From Megaustenia siamemsis (taxonomy: Eukaryota; Mollusca; Gastropoda; Stylommatophora; Ariophantidae): a stretch of DNA of 64,000 nucleotides. Below the pieces are notes generated by a model. That model made no database searches. It had not been told where the DNA came from and saw only the letters and a program-made list of their open reading frames with translations. This document shows, one piece after another, positions 36,660 to 47,761 of the stretch. The stretch lies in NCBI GenBank assembly GCA_032433765.1, contig JAVIAB010000047.1, positions 15,789,107 to 15,853,106 on the forward strand, read 5' to 3'. Position numbers and translations under genes: made by a program. The stretch's first letter is position 1. Each line of letters begins with the position of its first letter.

Positions 36660-37600
36660 TTATTAGCGGCCTTTGTCTTCCGTCTTTGATCCCTTTATTA
36701 GCGACCCTACCTTCTGTCTTTGATTCCTTTGTAGCGACCTTACCTTCTGTCTTTGATTCCTTTGTAGCGACCTTACCTTCTGTCTTTGATCCCTTAATTA
36801 GCGGCCTTGCCTTCTGTCTTTGATCCCTTTCTAGCGACCTTACTTTCTGTCTTTGATCCCTTAATTAGCGGCCTTACCTTCTGTCTTTGATTCCTTTGTA
36901 GCGACCTTACTTTCTGTCTTTGATCCCTTAATTAGCGGCCTTACCTACTGTCTTTGATCCCTTATTAGCGGCCTTACCTTCTGTCTTTGATCCCTTTGCA
37001 GCGACCTTACCTTCTGTCTTTGATTCCTTTGTAGCGACCTTACCTTCTGTCTATGATCCCTTAATTAGCGGCCTTACCTTCTGTCTTTGATCCCTTTGCA
37101 GCGACCTTACCTTCTGTCTTTGATTCCTTTGAGGCGACCTTACCTTCTGTCTTTGATTCATTTGTAGCGACCTTACCTTCTGTCTTTGATTCCTTTGTAG
37201 CGACCTTACCTTCTGTCTTTGATTCCTTTGTAGCGACCTTACCTTCTGTCTTTGATTCCTTTGCAGCGACCTTACCTTCTGTCTTTGATTCCTTTGTAGC
37301 GACCTTACCTTCTGTCTTTGATCCCTTAATTAACGGCCTTGTCTTCTGTCTTTGATTCCTTTGTAGCGACCTTACCTTCTGTCTTTGATCCCTTTGCAGC
37401 GACCTTACCTTCTGTCTTTGATTCCTTTGTAGCGGCCTTACCCTCTGTCTTTGATCCCTTAATTAGCAGCCTTACCCTCTGTCTTTGATCCCTTAATTAG
37501 CGGCCTTACGTTCTGTCTTTGATCCCTTAATTAGCGGCCTTACCTTCTGTCTTTGATTCCTTTGTAGCGACCTTACTTTCTGTCTTCGATTCCTAGCAGC
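36660..37600. repeat. 33/34-bp minisatellite (about 28 units)
   Basis: Two interspersed unit types share CTTACCTTCTGTCTTTGAT. One is AGCGACC...TCCTTTGT (33 bp) and the other AGCGGCC...CCCTTAATT (34 bp). There is no coding potential. The CTTTGATCCCT core resembles part of repeat R1 (about 40995). Confidence 0.93.
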
Positions 37601-37749
37601 TTGAGAAGACTAATTAATCTGTTTCTTGGACTGATTCTTGTAGGTAGATTGGGATCTTGATCAGCTACAATTCATTAATACTATTGCAAATAGTCAGCTA
37701 CGAGTTTCTGATCGCTTTAAGCTCAGTGTTGTGTTTTTACTGTCTACTT

Positions 37750-38075
37750 TGATTTATAAATGAAACGTGCAGCGACATCAGCAGAGCTGGACGTTGTCAG
37801 CGACCCACACCTGATGGCTTGCGCCAGGATCGGTGCACTACAGCCATCCGGACCCTGCCCCACCTCTCCGTGGTGCCTCCAGTAACAGACTAACCTGTCT
37901 AGTCTGGCCAGGCGAGTAGGGATCGAAGAGGGAAGACAACCCGGTATTCAAAAATGCCATGCTGAAGTCGGATGTGTTGGGTCGAAAGGCGCAAATATCA
38001 CAGTTATACTGCAAACCACAACACAACGCAGACACGCCCACTTAACGTCCTTTTAAGGGCGGATGATGAAGAGGT
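37750..38075 (+). repeat. Interspersed repeat R1, copy 1
   Basis: Landmarks are AGAGCTGGACGTTGTCAGCGA, ACAGACTAAC.TGTCTAGTCT, AATGCC.TGCTGAAGTCGGA, GCGCAAATATCACAG and the end ACTTAACGTCCTTTTAAGG. The same order of landmarks is seen at 40815-41110 (minus), 43300-43600, 47195-47455 and 52555-52860. It is an unnamed, roughly 300-bp family without coding capacity or a clear tRNA head. Confidence 0.7.
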
Positions 38076-38239
38076 GTACTCCTTTAGTCAATCGGTCGAA
38101 CGCAAGCAAGCAAACGTGCAGCTCTAGTCTAAGCTAATGTTTTAATACAAGAGGTGTTATCTATATGTAGACACCCACGCGTCTGGTTTGTTTCTGAATA
38201 TTGTGTTTGTTAACAAGATATCTATTTACTTCCTGTTTT

Positions 38240-38267
38240 TTTTTTTTTTTTTGGGGGGGGGGGGTTC
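38240..38267. repeat. (T)n(G)n homopolymer pair
   Basis: A run of T's is followed by a run of G's. It precedes the polypyrimidine array. Confidence 0.9.
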
Positions 38268-38284
38268 TTTGACAACGCAACTAA

Positions 38285-40340
38285 GTCTTCTTCGTCGCTT
38301 CCTCCTCCATTACGCGTACTCATCTCCCCCACCCCTCCTATTTCTTCTCCTCCTCCTTCTAGTCAACACATTTTCTCCTCCAGCTGCCTCCCCTCTTTCT
38401 TCTTCTTCTCCTCCTTCTAAACCACCCATTCTCCTCCTCCTCCTACTTCTTTGTCTTCTCCTCCTTCTAACCCACCCACTCTCCTCCTCCTTCTAACCCA
38501 CCCATTCTCCTCCTCCTCCTACTTCTTTGTCTCCTCCTCCTTCTAACCCACCCATTCTCCTCCTACTACTTCTTTGTCTTCTCCTCATTCTAACCCACCC
38601 ATTCTCCTCCTACTCCTACTTCTTTGTCTTCTCCTCATTCTAACCCACCCATTCTCCTCCTCCTCCTACTTCTTTGTCTTCTCCTCCTTCTAACCCACCC
38701 ATTCTCCTCCTCCTCCTACTTCTTTGTCTTCTCCTCCTTCTAACCCACCCATTCTCCTCCTACTCCTACTTCTTTGTCTTCTCCTTATTCTAACCCACCC
38801 ATTCTCCTCCTACTCCTACTTCTTTGTCTTCTCCTCATTCTAACCCACCCATTCTCCTCCTCCTCCTACTTCTTTGTCTTCTCCTCCTTCTAACCCACCA
38901 TTCTCCTCCTCCTCCTACTTCTTTGTCTTCTCCTCCTTCTAACCCACCCATTCTCCTCCTCCTCCTACTTCTTTGTCTTCCCTCCTTCTAACCCACCCAT
39001 TCTCCTCCTCCTCCTACTTCTTTGTCTTCTCCTCCTTCTAACCCACCCATTCTCCTTCTACTCCTACTTCTTTGTCTTCTCCTCATTCTAACCCACCCAT
39101 TCTCCTCCTCCTCCTACTTCTTTGTCTTCTCCTCCTTCTAACCCATCAATTCTCCTCCTCCTACTTCTTTGTCTTCTCCTCATTCTAACCCACCCATTCT
39201 CCTCCTCCTACTTCTTTGTCTTCTCCTCCTTCTAACCCATCAATTCTTCTCCTCATTCTAACCCACCCATTCTCCTCCTCCTCCTACTTCTTTGTCTTCT
39301 CCTCCTTCTAACCCATCAATTCTTCTCCTCATTCTAACCCACCCATTCTCCTCCTCCTACTTCTTTGTCTTCTCTTCCTTCAAACCCACCCATTCTCCTC
39401 CTCCTCCTACTTCTTTGTCTTCTCCTCATTCTAACCCACCCATTCTCCTCCTCCTCCTCCTCCTACTTCTTTGTCTTCTCCTCATTCTAACCCACCCATT
39501 CTCCTCCTCCTCCTACTTCTTTGTCTTCTCCTCCTTCTAACCCATCAATTCTTCTCCTCCTTCTAACCCATCAATTCTTCTCCTCCTTCTAACCCATCAA
39601 TTCTTCTCCTCATTCTAACCCACCCATTCTACTCCTCCTCCTACTTCTTTGTCTTCTCCTCATTCTAACCCACCCATTCTCCTTCTACTCCTACTTCTTT
39701 GTCTTCTCATTCTAACCCACCCATTCTCCTCCTCCTCCTACTTCTTTGTCTTCTCCTCCTTCTAACCATCAATTCTTCTCCTCATTCTAACCCACCCATT
39801 CTCCTCCTACTTCTTTGTCTCTCCTCCTTCTAACCCATCAATTCTTCTCATCCTTCTCTCTCCCCCTCTCTTCTTCTTCCCCTCCTCCTTCTAACACACT
39901 CATTCTTCTCCTCTTTCTCCTCCTCCTTTTTATCTCATCCTCATCTTTATATGCACCCATTTTCATCTTCCTCCTCACGTTTCTCCTCCTCTTCTTCTCT
40001 CTAACCCGCCCCTTCTCCTCCTCCTCCTTTCTCTCCACCTCCTCCTTTTTTTTTCTCCTCCTCTCTCTAGCCAACCCACTTTCCTCCTCCTGTATCTCCA
40101 CCTCTTTCTAACCCGCCCATTCTCTCTTCTCCTCCACCTCCTTTTTTCTTCTTCCTCTCCTATTTCTAACCCACCTATTCTCCTACTTCTTCTTCTTCAC
40201 CTCCTCTTAACCCGCCCATTCTTCTCCTTCGTTCTCTTCTTCTCCTCCTGATTTCTTCTCCCCCCTCTTTCTAGCCCACCCATTATCCTCCTCTTCCCTT
40301 TCCTTTTCCCCCTCTTTCACGCCCACCTTTTCTCAACTTC
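38285..40340. repeat. 50-bp polypyrimidine minisatellite
   Basis: Units of about 50 bp contain TCTTCTCCTCCTTCTAACCC, ACCCATTCTCCTCC and CTACTTCTTTG. Shorter variants are frequent, and the array grades into irregular CTCC/TTC sequence after 39840. About 2 kb of one strand is almost purine-free. Confidence 0.93.
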
Positions 40341-40344
40341 CTCT

Positions 40345-40800
40345 TCCTTCTTCCCTTATCGGGAAGGTTATGGGATCGAATCCCCGGCAGGTTGTGGGAA
40401 AGTTTCACTCCAAATAATCTGTGGTTTCTTCGTGGTTCCCACAGTCTCTGTTTAGTTAGATCGATATCTAACCCTCTTTGATAACATGGAAAAACAAGAG
40501 CTTCCATGTTGACTTTGCGCACGTAAAGAATCTTTGCCAGCAAACAAATCGAAAAGAGTATGCCAAAACGACGTCTGCATGCGCCAAACTGTGTAGCAAT
40601 GAAAAATCCACATATCCTGAAGTGGGATATACCTGGCCGAAATACCCAAATATCACAGCCTGCGACTAGCGACGTAACACACGAACACAGCAACTTAACG
40701 TCTGAACACCGAACAAGAAGAAATGTTTTACACCTGTTTGTCACTTGTATTGATTTAATCATATGTGTCTTTACAGGAATATAACATTGACACCAATTAC
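40345..40800. repeat. Diverged tRNA-like SINE fragment and R1-like segment
   Basis: GGTTATGGGATCGAATCCCCGG at about 40366-40387 looks like a tRNA T-arm/B box. Further on, GGCCGAAATACCCAAATATCACAG...CAGCAACTTAACG resembles the 3' half of R1. A 173-codon minus-strand frame here has no recognisable domain. I do not call a gene. Confidence 0.35.
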
Positions 40801-40814
40801 ACATTTAATTAAAG

Positions 40815-41110
40815 TTATGCTTGCCTGCACCCACCCGGTGGCTAAAGGAATACACCTTTTCATCATCCGCCCTTAAGAGGACGTTGAGTAGGCGTGTCTG
40901 CGTTGTGTTGTGGTTTGCAGTAAAACTGTGATTTTTTAGCATTTCGGCCCGATACATCCGAATTCAGCGTGTTATTTTTGAGTACCGGGTTGTCTTCCAT
41001 CTTTGATCCCTACTCGCTAGGCCAGACTAGACAAGTTAGTCTGTTACTGAAGGCAACATGGTGAGGTGGAGTAGGGTCTGGATGGTTCACTAATTCTGTC
41101 GCAAGCCAAT
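40815..41110 (-). repeat. Interspersed repeat R1, copy 2
   Basis: This is the reverse complement of the R1 landmarks: CATCATCCGCCCTTAAGAGG, GACGTTGAGTAGGCGTGTCT, CTGTGAT, CTAGGCCAGACTAGACAAG and GTCTGTTAC. Confidence 0.7.
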
Positions 41111-41214
41111 AGCTGTGGATCGGTCAGTCAAAGTTATGAAAAGAAGCTGTCTTGTAAAATTAAAAAAAAAAAAAAAAAACTTTTGTGATAAAAAGAGGAA
41201 TATTGTATCCCCTG

Positions 41215-41880
41215 AAAGTCTCAGAATTGCTCATCTTTGATCTTTTTGTGTACGAACATTAAGTGCTAAAATATCATTTACACATACATGTTGCTTCAAC
41301 TACTTTGGACATGCTATAACCAGCGATGGAAAATGTAAAACTGAAATAATAAAAGAATTGGAATGGCAAAAAGTAATTTTAATGTCATGAAAAATGTACT
41401 AACGCCAAAACAAATAACACCAGGGCTAAAACTAAGTATAGCAAAATGTTATTTCTTCTCAACATTCCTATATGGTGCAGAAACATGGACATTAGACAAG
41501 ATATCAGACCAGAAAATTAAAACCGTTGAAATGTGGATCTATAGAAGAATAGGAACAATTGGATGGAAAGAAAAGAAAACAAACGATCAAGTCTTAAAAC
41601 AACTAAAATGAAAAGAGAACTACTAAATACAAAATAAGACAAATGAGGTTTTAGGGTACGTTGAAAGACACAACAGCATATTAAATGTAATCTTGGAAGG
41701 GAAAATACAAGGTAAAAGAGGCAGAGGTAGACTAAGACTAAAATAGACGAGTAACATAAAAAGATGGACAATCAAGCTATGACAACCTGCACCATCAAAG
41801 CAAGAGACAGGACAGAATTGCGCGCGATGGTACCACCCTTCTATGCGGAGACGGCACTCGATGATGATGTTAAACATTGA
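41215..41880 (+). pseudogene. RTE-type LINE 3' fragment
   Basis: The plus strand encodes LTPKQITPGLKLSIAKCYFF, FLYGAETWTLDKISDQKIKT and MWIYRRIGTIGWKEKKTNDQVLK, and ends near ATGGTACCACCCTTCTATGC and CGATGATGATG. This is the post-RT region with a GAT-type tail. It is heavily frameshifted after 41611. Confidence 0.72.
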
Positions 41881-42199
41881 CTTTAGCTGAACTATTTCAC
41901 GTTTTGTGTCACAGATTAAAACAACTCCCATAAAATATTAAATGTAAGTATAAGTGCAATGTACTAGTTTCATGAGATCTTCATCAATAAATACTTCAAC
42001 ATTTACAAGATTAGAACTAAAATATCACTTTGAGTGAAAGACAAGCAGCTGTGAATGCTATCTACCCCTGAGCGCCATTTCACTGTTAGCTTTCTTCATG
42101 GGTCACGCTGTTATAGGCTCTCCTTGATGTTATCATTCCATTTTTATTTGTATCTGCCTGCACCTATGTTACCTTCCAAAACCTATCTTTCTATCTCTT

Positions 42200-42440
42200 T
42201 GTCTGTTTGTCTATTTTTTCGTTCGATTGAAGTATTGTCTTTTTCTGCGTTGCCAAAATCTCATTTGTCTTGTTTTGTATTTAGTAGTTCTCTTTCCATT
42301 TTTAGTTGTTTTAAGACTTGATCGTTTGTTTTCTTCTTTTCTTTCCATCCAATTGTTCATATTCTTCTTTAAATCCACATTTCAACGGTTTTAATTTTCT
42401 TGTCTAATATCTTGTCTACTGTCCATTTCTTGTTTAAATG
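42200..42440 (-). pseudogene. RTE-type LINE fragment, inverted relative of 41510-41660
   Basis: The sequence around CTCATTTGTCTTGTTTTGTA, TTTAGTAGTTCTC, TTTAAGACTTGATCGTTTGT and AATCCACATTTCAACGG is the reverse complement of 41525-41650 with modest divergence. The two fragments belong to the same subfamily and face each other about 600 bp apart. Confidence 0.7.
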
Positions 42441-42711
42441 TGACTTTTTAAAAATTTTGTAGTTCTTCAAAGGCCCCATATATTTTTGCCTGTAGTGTTG
42501 TATCTATGTGTCAATGGGTTTCCCTTAGTGTGTTACAATCATTACAGTCTTGAAGGATGAGTTCATCAGTTTGGGGCTCATGTCCACTTGTACTTGTGAC
42601 TGAGATGCCAATCTTGAATTGTGTGTGCATGTGACTTTGGTGCAGATTGTGCAATGTTCCGATACGTATAATGATCACTTGTTCCCATCTATTCCTGTTA
42701 TGAATATCGCC

Positions 42712-43145
42712 TTATGGTTATGATTAGCCAAAGGCCCTGGTATCACTGCAAACGAACTAAACTCCACAATTGCTCAACCGGGTGTGCCAGTGAAATCATC
42801 CGAATTAAAACTCATCTCATTGAAGGACCCAAACAAAGAAAGGCAGCTGCAGTCCCCATCATAGCAGCTACAGCACACCCCAAAAGACACAAGGTCAAGT
42901 GGCACCAAAAGTGAACGCACTGAACTGTCCTTCGTCATATGATATCATCATTCATCGTAAGCAATTGGAATATCGAAACACGATCCGGATGAAAAACACA
43001 GCTCACGGTGTGCACAGAGCATTACATTCAGTAGCTCCGGCAACAAGCCGGACTTGGAATATGAGGAAACTGCAACAAGGAACACTTATCAGACTGAGCC
43101 TTAATGGTTCCTGCCGCCTATCCGCCATATTGGCCGTAAGTCCGA
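42712..43145 (+). repeat. Interspersed repeat R2, copy 1
   Basis: A segment of about 430 bp is repeated in reverse at 52105-52545. Shared landmarks are GGCC..GGTATCACTGCAAA, ATCATCCGAATTAAAACTCA, GAAGGACAGTT in one and its complement in the other, CGGATGAAAAACACAGCTCA and GGTTCCTGCCGC. Short open frames across it are not conserved between copies. No family is recognised. Confidence 0.7.
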
Positions 43146-43299
43146 AAGGCGTCATGATCTGGAGCTTGTGGTCTTCTGATTGATTCAGTTACCTCCCATC
43201 ATGCCTTTCTGTATGTCTCTCTGTGTCTGAAAAGTTTAATTTCTTTGTTATAAGTTCATTTTCAATGGTTTAAAAACAAAATTATTTGAATTGTTCGCT

Positions 43300-43600
43300 T
43301 GCAAGACACCCATCTAGCAAATGAGTTGTGAAGGGACAGCGACCCATAGCTGACTGACTGCGTGTATCAGGATCACCCAACTACAAAGTTGATAAAGACC
43401 ACATGCCACATCCGATCCTCCTTGAAAGACTAACCGACCAGTCTGGCCAGGTAGAAAACATTGAGGGAAGACAACACGGTTCTCAGAAATGCCGTGCTGA
43501 TGTAGGATGCGTTGGGCCGAAGAGCGCAAATATCGGAACCAACCAGGAAACCTCAACACAACCCATCTACGCCCACTTAACGTCCTTTTAAGCTTGGATT
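43300..43600 (+). repeat. Interspersed repeat R1, copy 3
   Basis: It contains AGCGACCCATAGCTGA, CCAGGATCACC-like text, CAGTCTGGCCAGG, AATGCCGTGCTGATGTAGGA, GCGCAAATATCGGA and ACTTAACGTCCTTTTAAG in the R1 order. It lies about 155 bp after R2. Confidence 0.7.
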
Positions 43601-43811
43601 ACGCAAATGACTATTCATTTCTTTAGTAGTCTTAGGGCGAACAACGGAAAGTGATAGATGTGTTTTGCTGTGTCCACCTATCTTTTAAAAACATCTTTCA
43701 ATTAATCTGCATTTGAAAAGATTTAGTTTTCCATTCCGTTCCTCCGTCCATAATTTAATTATTAGAAATTAGTTCCTTCATGCATTGATGGTTCTATAAC
43801 CAACAAGCAAG

Positions 43812-43814
<3 letters not shown>

Positions 43815-43849
<35 letters not shown>

Positions 43850-43861
43850 TTTCTTTCTTTC

Positions 43862-43895
<34 letters not shown>

Positions 43896-44044
43896 CTTTC
43901 TTTCTCTCGGTCTCTCTCGTTCTTTCCCTCTCGCTCTTTCTTTTTCTCGTTCTCTTACTTTCTTTCTCTCGTTCTCTTTCTCTCCCTCGCTCTCTCTCTC
44001 TTCTTTCTCTATCTCTTCTTTCTTTCTTTCTTTCTTTCTTTTTT

Positions 44045-44080
<36 letters not shown>

Positions 44081-44146
44081 TCATTCTTTCTTTCTTTCTC
44101 TCCCCCTCTCTCTTTCTTTCTCTCATTCTCTCTCTCTTGTTCTCTT

Positions 44147-44197
<51 letters not shown>

Positions 44198-44262
44198 TTT
44201 CTTTCTTCTTTCTTTCTTTCTTTCTTTCTGTCTTTCTTTTTTTCTGTCTTTCTTTCTTTCGT

Positions 44263-44299
<37 letters not shown>

Positions 44300-44455
44300 T
44301 TTCTTTCTTTCTTCTCTCCCTCTCTCTCTCTTTCTTTCTCTCGTTCTATCTCGTTCTTTCCCTCTCGCTCTTTCTTTCTCTCGTTCTCTCTCTTTCTTCT
44401 CTCGTTCTCTCTCTATTTCTCTCTCTTTCTCTCTCTCTCCCTCCCTCCCCCAAAG
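43815..44455. repeat. CT/CTTT microsatellite complex, first block
   Basis: This is an irregular mixture of (CT)n, (CTTT)n and TCTCG. It is followed by a unique piece, CAAAGCTGTCCCA...ATTGGCTGA (44450-44548), that is repeated after the second block (44842-44945). Confidence 0.92.
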
Positions 44456-44555
44456 CTGTCCCAACCACAAATATCCACATGAGTTCATTGCTTGAGAACC
44501 TTCATGCCAGATAACCTTAGCCCCAACGTTTTTACAATAATTGGCTGAGATGCTT

Positions 44556-44830
44556 TTGTTCTCTCTCTCTCTCTCTCTCTCTTTTTTCTTTCTTTCTATC
44601 TTTCTTTCTTTCTTACTTTATTTGTTTTTTTTTTTTTTTTATTTCCGTCTCCCTCTTTTTCTCTCTCTTTCTCTCCATCTTTCTGTCTTTCTCTTTCTCT
44701 CATTCTCTTTTTCTTTCTCTATTTTTTTTATCTCTCTTCTCTTTTCTATTTTCACTCTTTCACTCTCTATCTCTTTCTCTCTTTTTCTCTCTCTTTCTGT
44801 CTTTCTATTTCTATTTCTCTCCCCCCCCCC
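44556..44830. repeat. CT/CTTT microsatellite complex, second block
   Basis: This is a second pyrimidine-rich block. Together with the flanking unique piece it forms a duplication of about 390-400 bp of the preceding region. Confidence 0.9.
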
Positions 44831-45176
44831 ATCCCCATCCCCAAAGCTGTCCCACACCACAAATATCCACATGAGTTCATAATTTGAGAACCATCGTGCC
44901 AGATAACCTTAGCCCCCCAACCTTATTACAATAATTGGCTGATATGGTCAAGCAATGGGATTAATATATTCGCCAGGCTTGAGTAGTCTCTTCATAAAGA
45001 GACCAGTTCTATTTATACCAATTTAACAGCATGCTTTTTTTATTGGGCTGCCTTTTGCAATTGTATCTCAATGGGGTAACCTACATAGAGAGTAACATTG
45101 AACCTTCATACAACTCCGGCTCAAACTTGGCGTATTTAAGCACAACTGATTGCTTTCATCTCAATGTGGCATTTTA

Positions 45177-45290
45177 GCGTGTGCGTGCGTGCGTGCGTGT
45201 GCGTGTGTGTGTGTGTGTGCGTGTGTGTGTGTGTAGAAGTAAAGACAACAGGGAAGGACTACTGTTGTGTGTGAAGTAGAACAAAACCTT
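45177..45290. repeat. (GT)n tract plus unique piece, duplicated at 46005-46118
   Basis: TGCGTGCGTGCG-type repeats are followed by AGAAGTAAAGACAACAGGG and AAGGACTACTGTTGTGTGTG, then GAAGTAGAACAAAA. The same string, including the interruption pattern of the GT tract, recurs 828 bp downstream, where it leads into the 42-bp array. Confidence 0.9.
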
Positions 45291-45403
45291 GGACATCATT
45301 TTAAGTCGCTAAAGGAAGAAGATGTACTGAGCCTAGTACATTCTCTTCATTCTTTAATTTTGTCCTTTATGTCTGCAGGTGGTTTAAATTTGTGACACAC
45401 GCA

Positions 45404-45440
45404 CATACGTACGCACACGCGCGCGCGCGCGCACACACCA
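45404..45440. repeat. (CA)n/(CG)n tract
   Basis: An alternating purine-pyrimidine run, including CGCGCGCGCGCGCG, is flanked by ACAC. Such tracts can adopt Z-form. Confidence 0.9.
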
Positions 45441-45512
45441 AACGTGATATTTTTAGCGGTAAATATTGTATGTGTGAATGGAACAGTTCGTATCCCCAAA
45501 AAATAAATTAAA

Positions 45513-45645
45513 TTAATGGCAAATGTGAGGGTTTCAGGAGATGCAATATTCCATTTTTAACCACAAAAGATAAAATAAATGGCAAATGTGAGGGTTTCAG
45601 GAGATGCAATATTCCATTTTTAACCACAAAAGATAAAATATTTTA
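45513..45645. repeat. Two-copy tandem duplication (about 65 bp)
   Basis: ATGGCAAATGTGAGGG through TTTTTAACCACAAAAGATAA occurs twice head to tail, without differences that I could see. Confidence 0.9.
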
Positions 45646-45680
45646 AAATACAACTTCTTCTACTAAATTACTTTGGGTAA

Positions 45681-45905
45681 AAAGTGAAGTGCCCCGTTAC
45701 GCCAAGTATAGGGAACATGATGATAGTGATCATAATTTGTAATGACATTCGGCACATGATTTTGGGGTAATGTGGTCGGTATTACGCCCGCGCCGCTTTA
45801 CTTTCCCAGAAAAAAAAATCCATTACCCATTTAAGAGTGAACCCGGAACGATCTGAATCGAACCCTACCTCTTGTCCTTTGTAGTCCACTTCACTAACCA
45901 GTGAG

Positions 45906-45912
<7 letters not shown>
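45681..45912 (-). repeat. SINE S1, near full-length, abutting (ATCT)n
   Basis: All S1 landmarks are present: AAGTGCCCCGTTACG, GGTAATGTGGTCGGTATTACG, CCCATTTAAG and CCTTTGTAGTCCACTTCACT. It ends with AACCAGTGAGCTATC, the complement of the A box, which runs directly into (TATC)n. Confidence 0.85.

Positions 45913-45992
<80 letters not shown>
45907..45992. repeat. (ATCT)n microsatellite at SINE end
   Basis: About 21 perfect tetranucleotide units begin at the GCTATC of the SINE head. Confidence 0.95.
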
Positions 45993-46111
45993 CTTGTTGA
46001 GTATGTGTGTGTGCGTGCGTGCGTGCGTGTGCGTGTGTGTGTGTGTGTGCGTGTGTGTGTGTGTAGAAGTAAAGACAACAGGGAAGGACTACTGTTGTGT
46101 GTGAAGTAGAA

Positions 46112-47092
46112 CAAAATTGAAGGCATTAAAGAATTCAAGGTAAGAAAGTAGAACAAAATTGAAGGCATTAAAGAATTCAAGGTAAGAAAGTAGAACAAAA
46201 TTGAAGGCATTAAAGAATTCAAGGTAAGAAAGTAGAACAAAATTGAAGGCATTAAAGAATTCAAGGTAAGAAAGTACAACAAAATTGAAGGCATTAAAGA
46301 ATTGAAGGTAAGAAAGTAGAACAAATTGAAGGCATTAAAGAATTCAAGGTAAGAAAGTAGAACAAAATTGAAGGCATTAAATAATTCAAGGTAAGAAAGT
46401 AGAACAAAATTGAAGGCATTAAAGAATTCAAGGTAAGAAAGTAGAATAAACTTGAATGCATTAAAGAATTCAAGGTAAGAAAGTAGAACAAAATTGAAGG
46501 CATTAAAGAATTCAAGGTAAGAAAGTAGAACAAAATTGAAGGCATTAAAGAATTCAAGGTAAGAAAGTAGAACAAAATTGAAGGCATTAAAGAATTCAAG
46601 GTAAGAAAGTAGAACAAAATTGAATGCATTAAAGAATTCAAGGTAAGAAAGTAGAACAAAATTGAAGACATTAAAGAATTCAAGGTAAGAAAGTAGAACA
46701 AAATTGAAAGCATTAAAGAATTCAAGGTAAGAAAGTAGAACAAAATTGAAGACATTAAAGAATTCAAGGTAAAAAAGTAGAACAAAATTGAAGACATGAA
46801 AGAATTCAAGGTAAGAAAGTAGAACAAAATTGAAGACATGAAAGAATTCAAGGTAAGAAAGTAGAACAAAATTTAAGGCATAAAAGAATTCAAGGTAAGA
46901 AAGTAGAACAAAATTGAAGGCATTAAAGAATTCAAGGTAAGAAAGTAGAACAAAATTGAAGGCATTAAAGAATTCAAGGTAAGAAAGTAGAACAAAATTG
47001 AAGACATTAAAGAATTCAAGGTAAGAAAGTAGAACAAAATTGAAGACATTAAAGAATTCAAGGTAAGAAAGTAGAACAAAATTGAAGTCACA
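46112..47092. repeat. 42-bp minisatellite (about 23 units) with a 5' splice-site motif per unit
   Basis: Each unit carries AGAACAAAATTGAAGGCATT and AAAGAATTCAAGGTAAGAAA. AAG|GTAAGA is a near-ideal donor, and the plus strand is the TMTC sense strand. Since 42 is a multiple of 3, two minus-strand frames stay open (401 and 191 codons of a 14-residue hydrophobic repeat). I regard those as artefacts. Confidence 0.95.
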
Positions 47093-47194
47093 ACCTAGAT
47101 CAATATAAATTGCTATAAAATATACATTGTTCCACATGTAGAAAAAGACAGTCTTAAGACACTTCAAAACACCAGGACTGAAAGAGGGCACTAA

Positions 47195-47455
47195 CTCATA
47201 GCTGATTTATTGCAGACTTATTATGGTCAGCGAACCATAATTGATCAAGATCTAAACTCAACCCCCTCCCTTCACCCCTGCAAAATCCGTGTGGTCTAGA
47301 AACAAATGTGCCTGCCCCAGCCAGACCGTACAGGGATGGCAACAGGTAACCCAAAATTATGTAAAGTCGGAGGTGTTTAAATGAAAGGCGCAGATGTTGC
47401 AAAATAGGGTAAACCACAGCTACTTATATTTTTACCTCCTTGTAAGGACGGACTC
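47195..47455 (+). repeat. Interspersed repeat R1, diverged copy 4
   Basis: Order-preserving landmarks are TATGGTCAGCGAACC, CCAGCCAGACCGTACAGG, AAGTCGGAGGTGTT, AAGGCGCAGATGTTGC and CTCCTTGTAAGGACGGA. It is more diverged than the other copies and is followed by the CAT repeat of a LINE tail. Confidence 0.55.
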
Positions 47456-47457
47456 AT

Positions 47458-47705
47458 CATCATCATCATCATCAAGTGCCATACCGGTTGACGTAGGTGA
47501 TCATGTCCCTCCACAATCTTCTATCTACAGTGCATCGTATCAGTTCTGTTGTTGACTGTTTTCCATGCCATGACACCAAGCTATCCAGTATTTTCTCTCT
47601 TTGTCGCCCGCGATCTCTCTTTCCTGTTATTTTGCCAGTTGTAACCAAGTATTCAAATTTTCCTCTTCTTATGATGTGCCCGAAAAATGTTGATTTTTTG
47701 AACGG
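47458..47705 (-). pseudogene. RTE-type LINE 3' end with (GAT)n tail
   Basis: The minus strand encodes FFGHIIRRGKFEYLVTTGKI, ..RGRQREKILDSLVSWHGKQS and the C-terminus LWRDMITYVNRYGT, then (GAT)n at 47458-47473. It is closely similar to 13866-14100. Confidence 0.85.
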
Positions 47706-47761
47706 ACTCGACACAATGTAAAGAACCCCAATTGTGAAGACTAAGCGTTATTAATATTAAC

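Noticed and set aside
43794..44882. Lys/Glu/Arg-rich and Ser/Leu/Phe-rich frames
   Set aside because: They are translations of CT/CTTT microsatellites.
45986..47191. 401- and 191-codon minus-strand frames of a 14-residue hydrophobic repeat
   Set aside because: These are products of a 42-bp tandem repeat, a multiple of 3. Two overlapping frames are equally open. They run antisense to the gene and have no family match.
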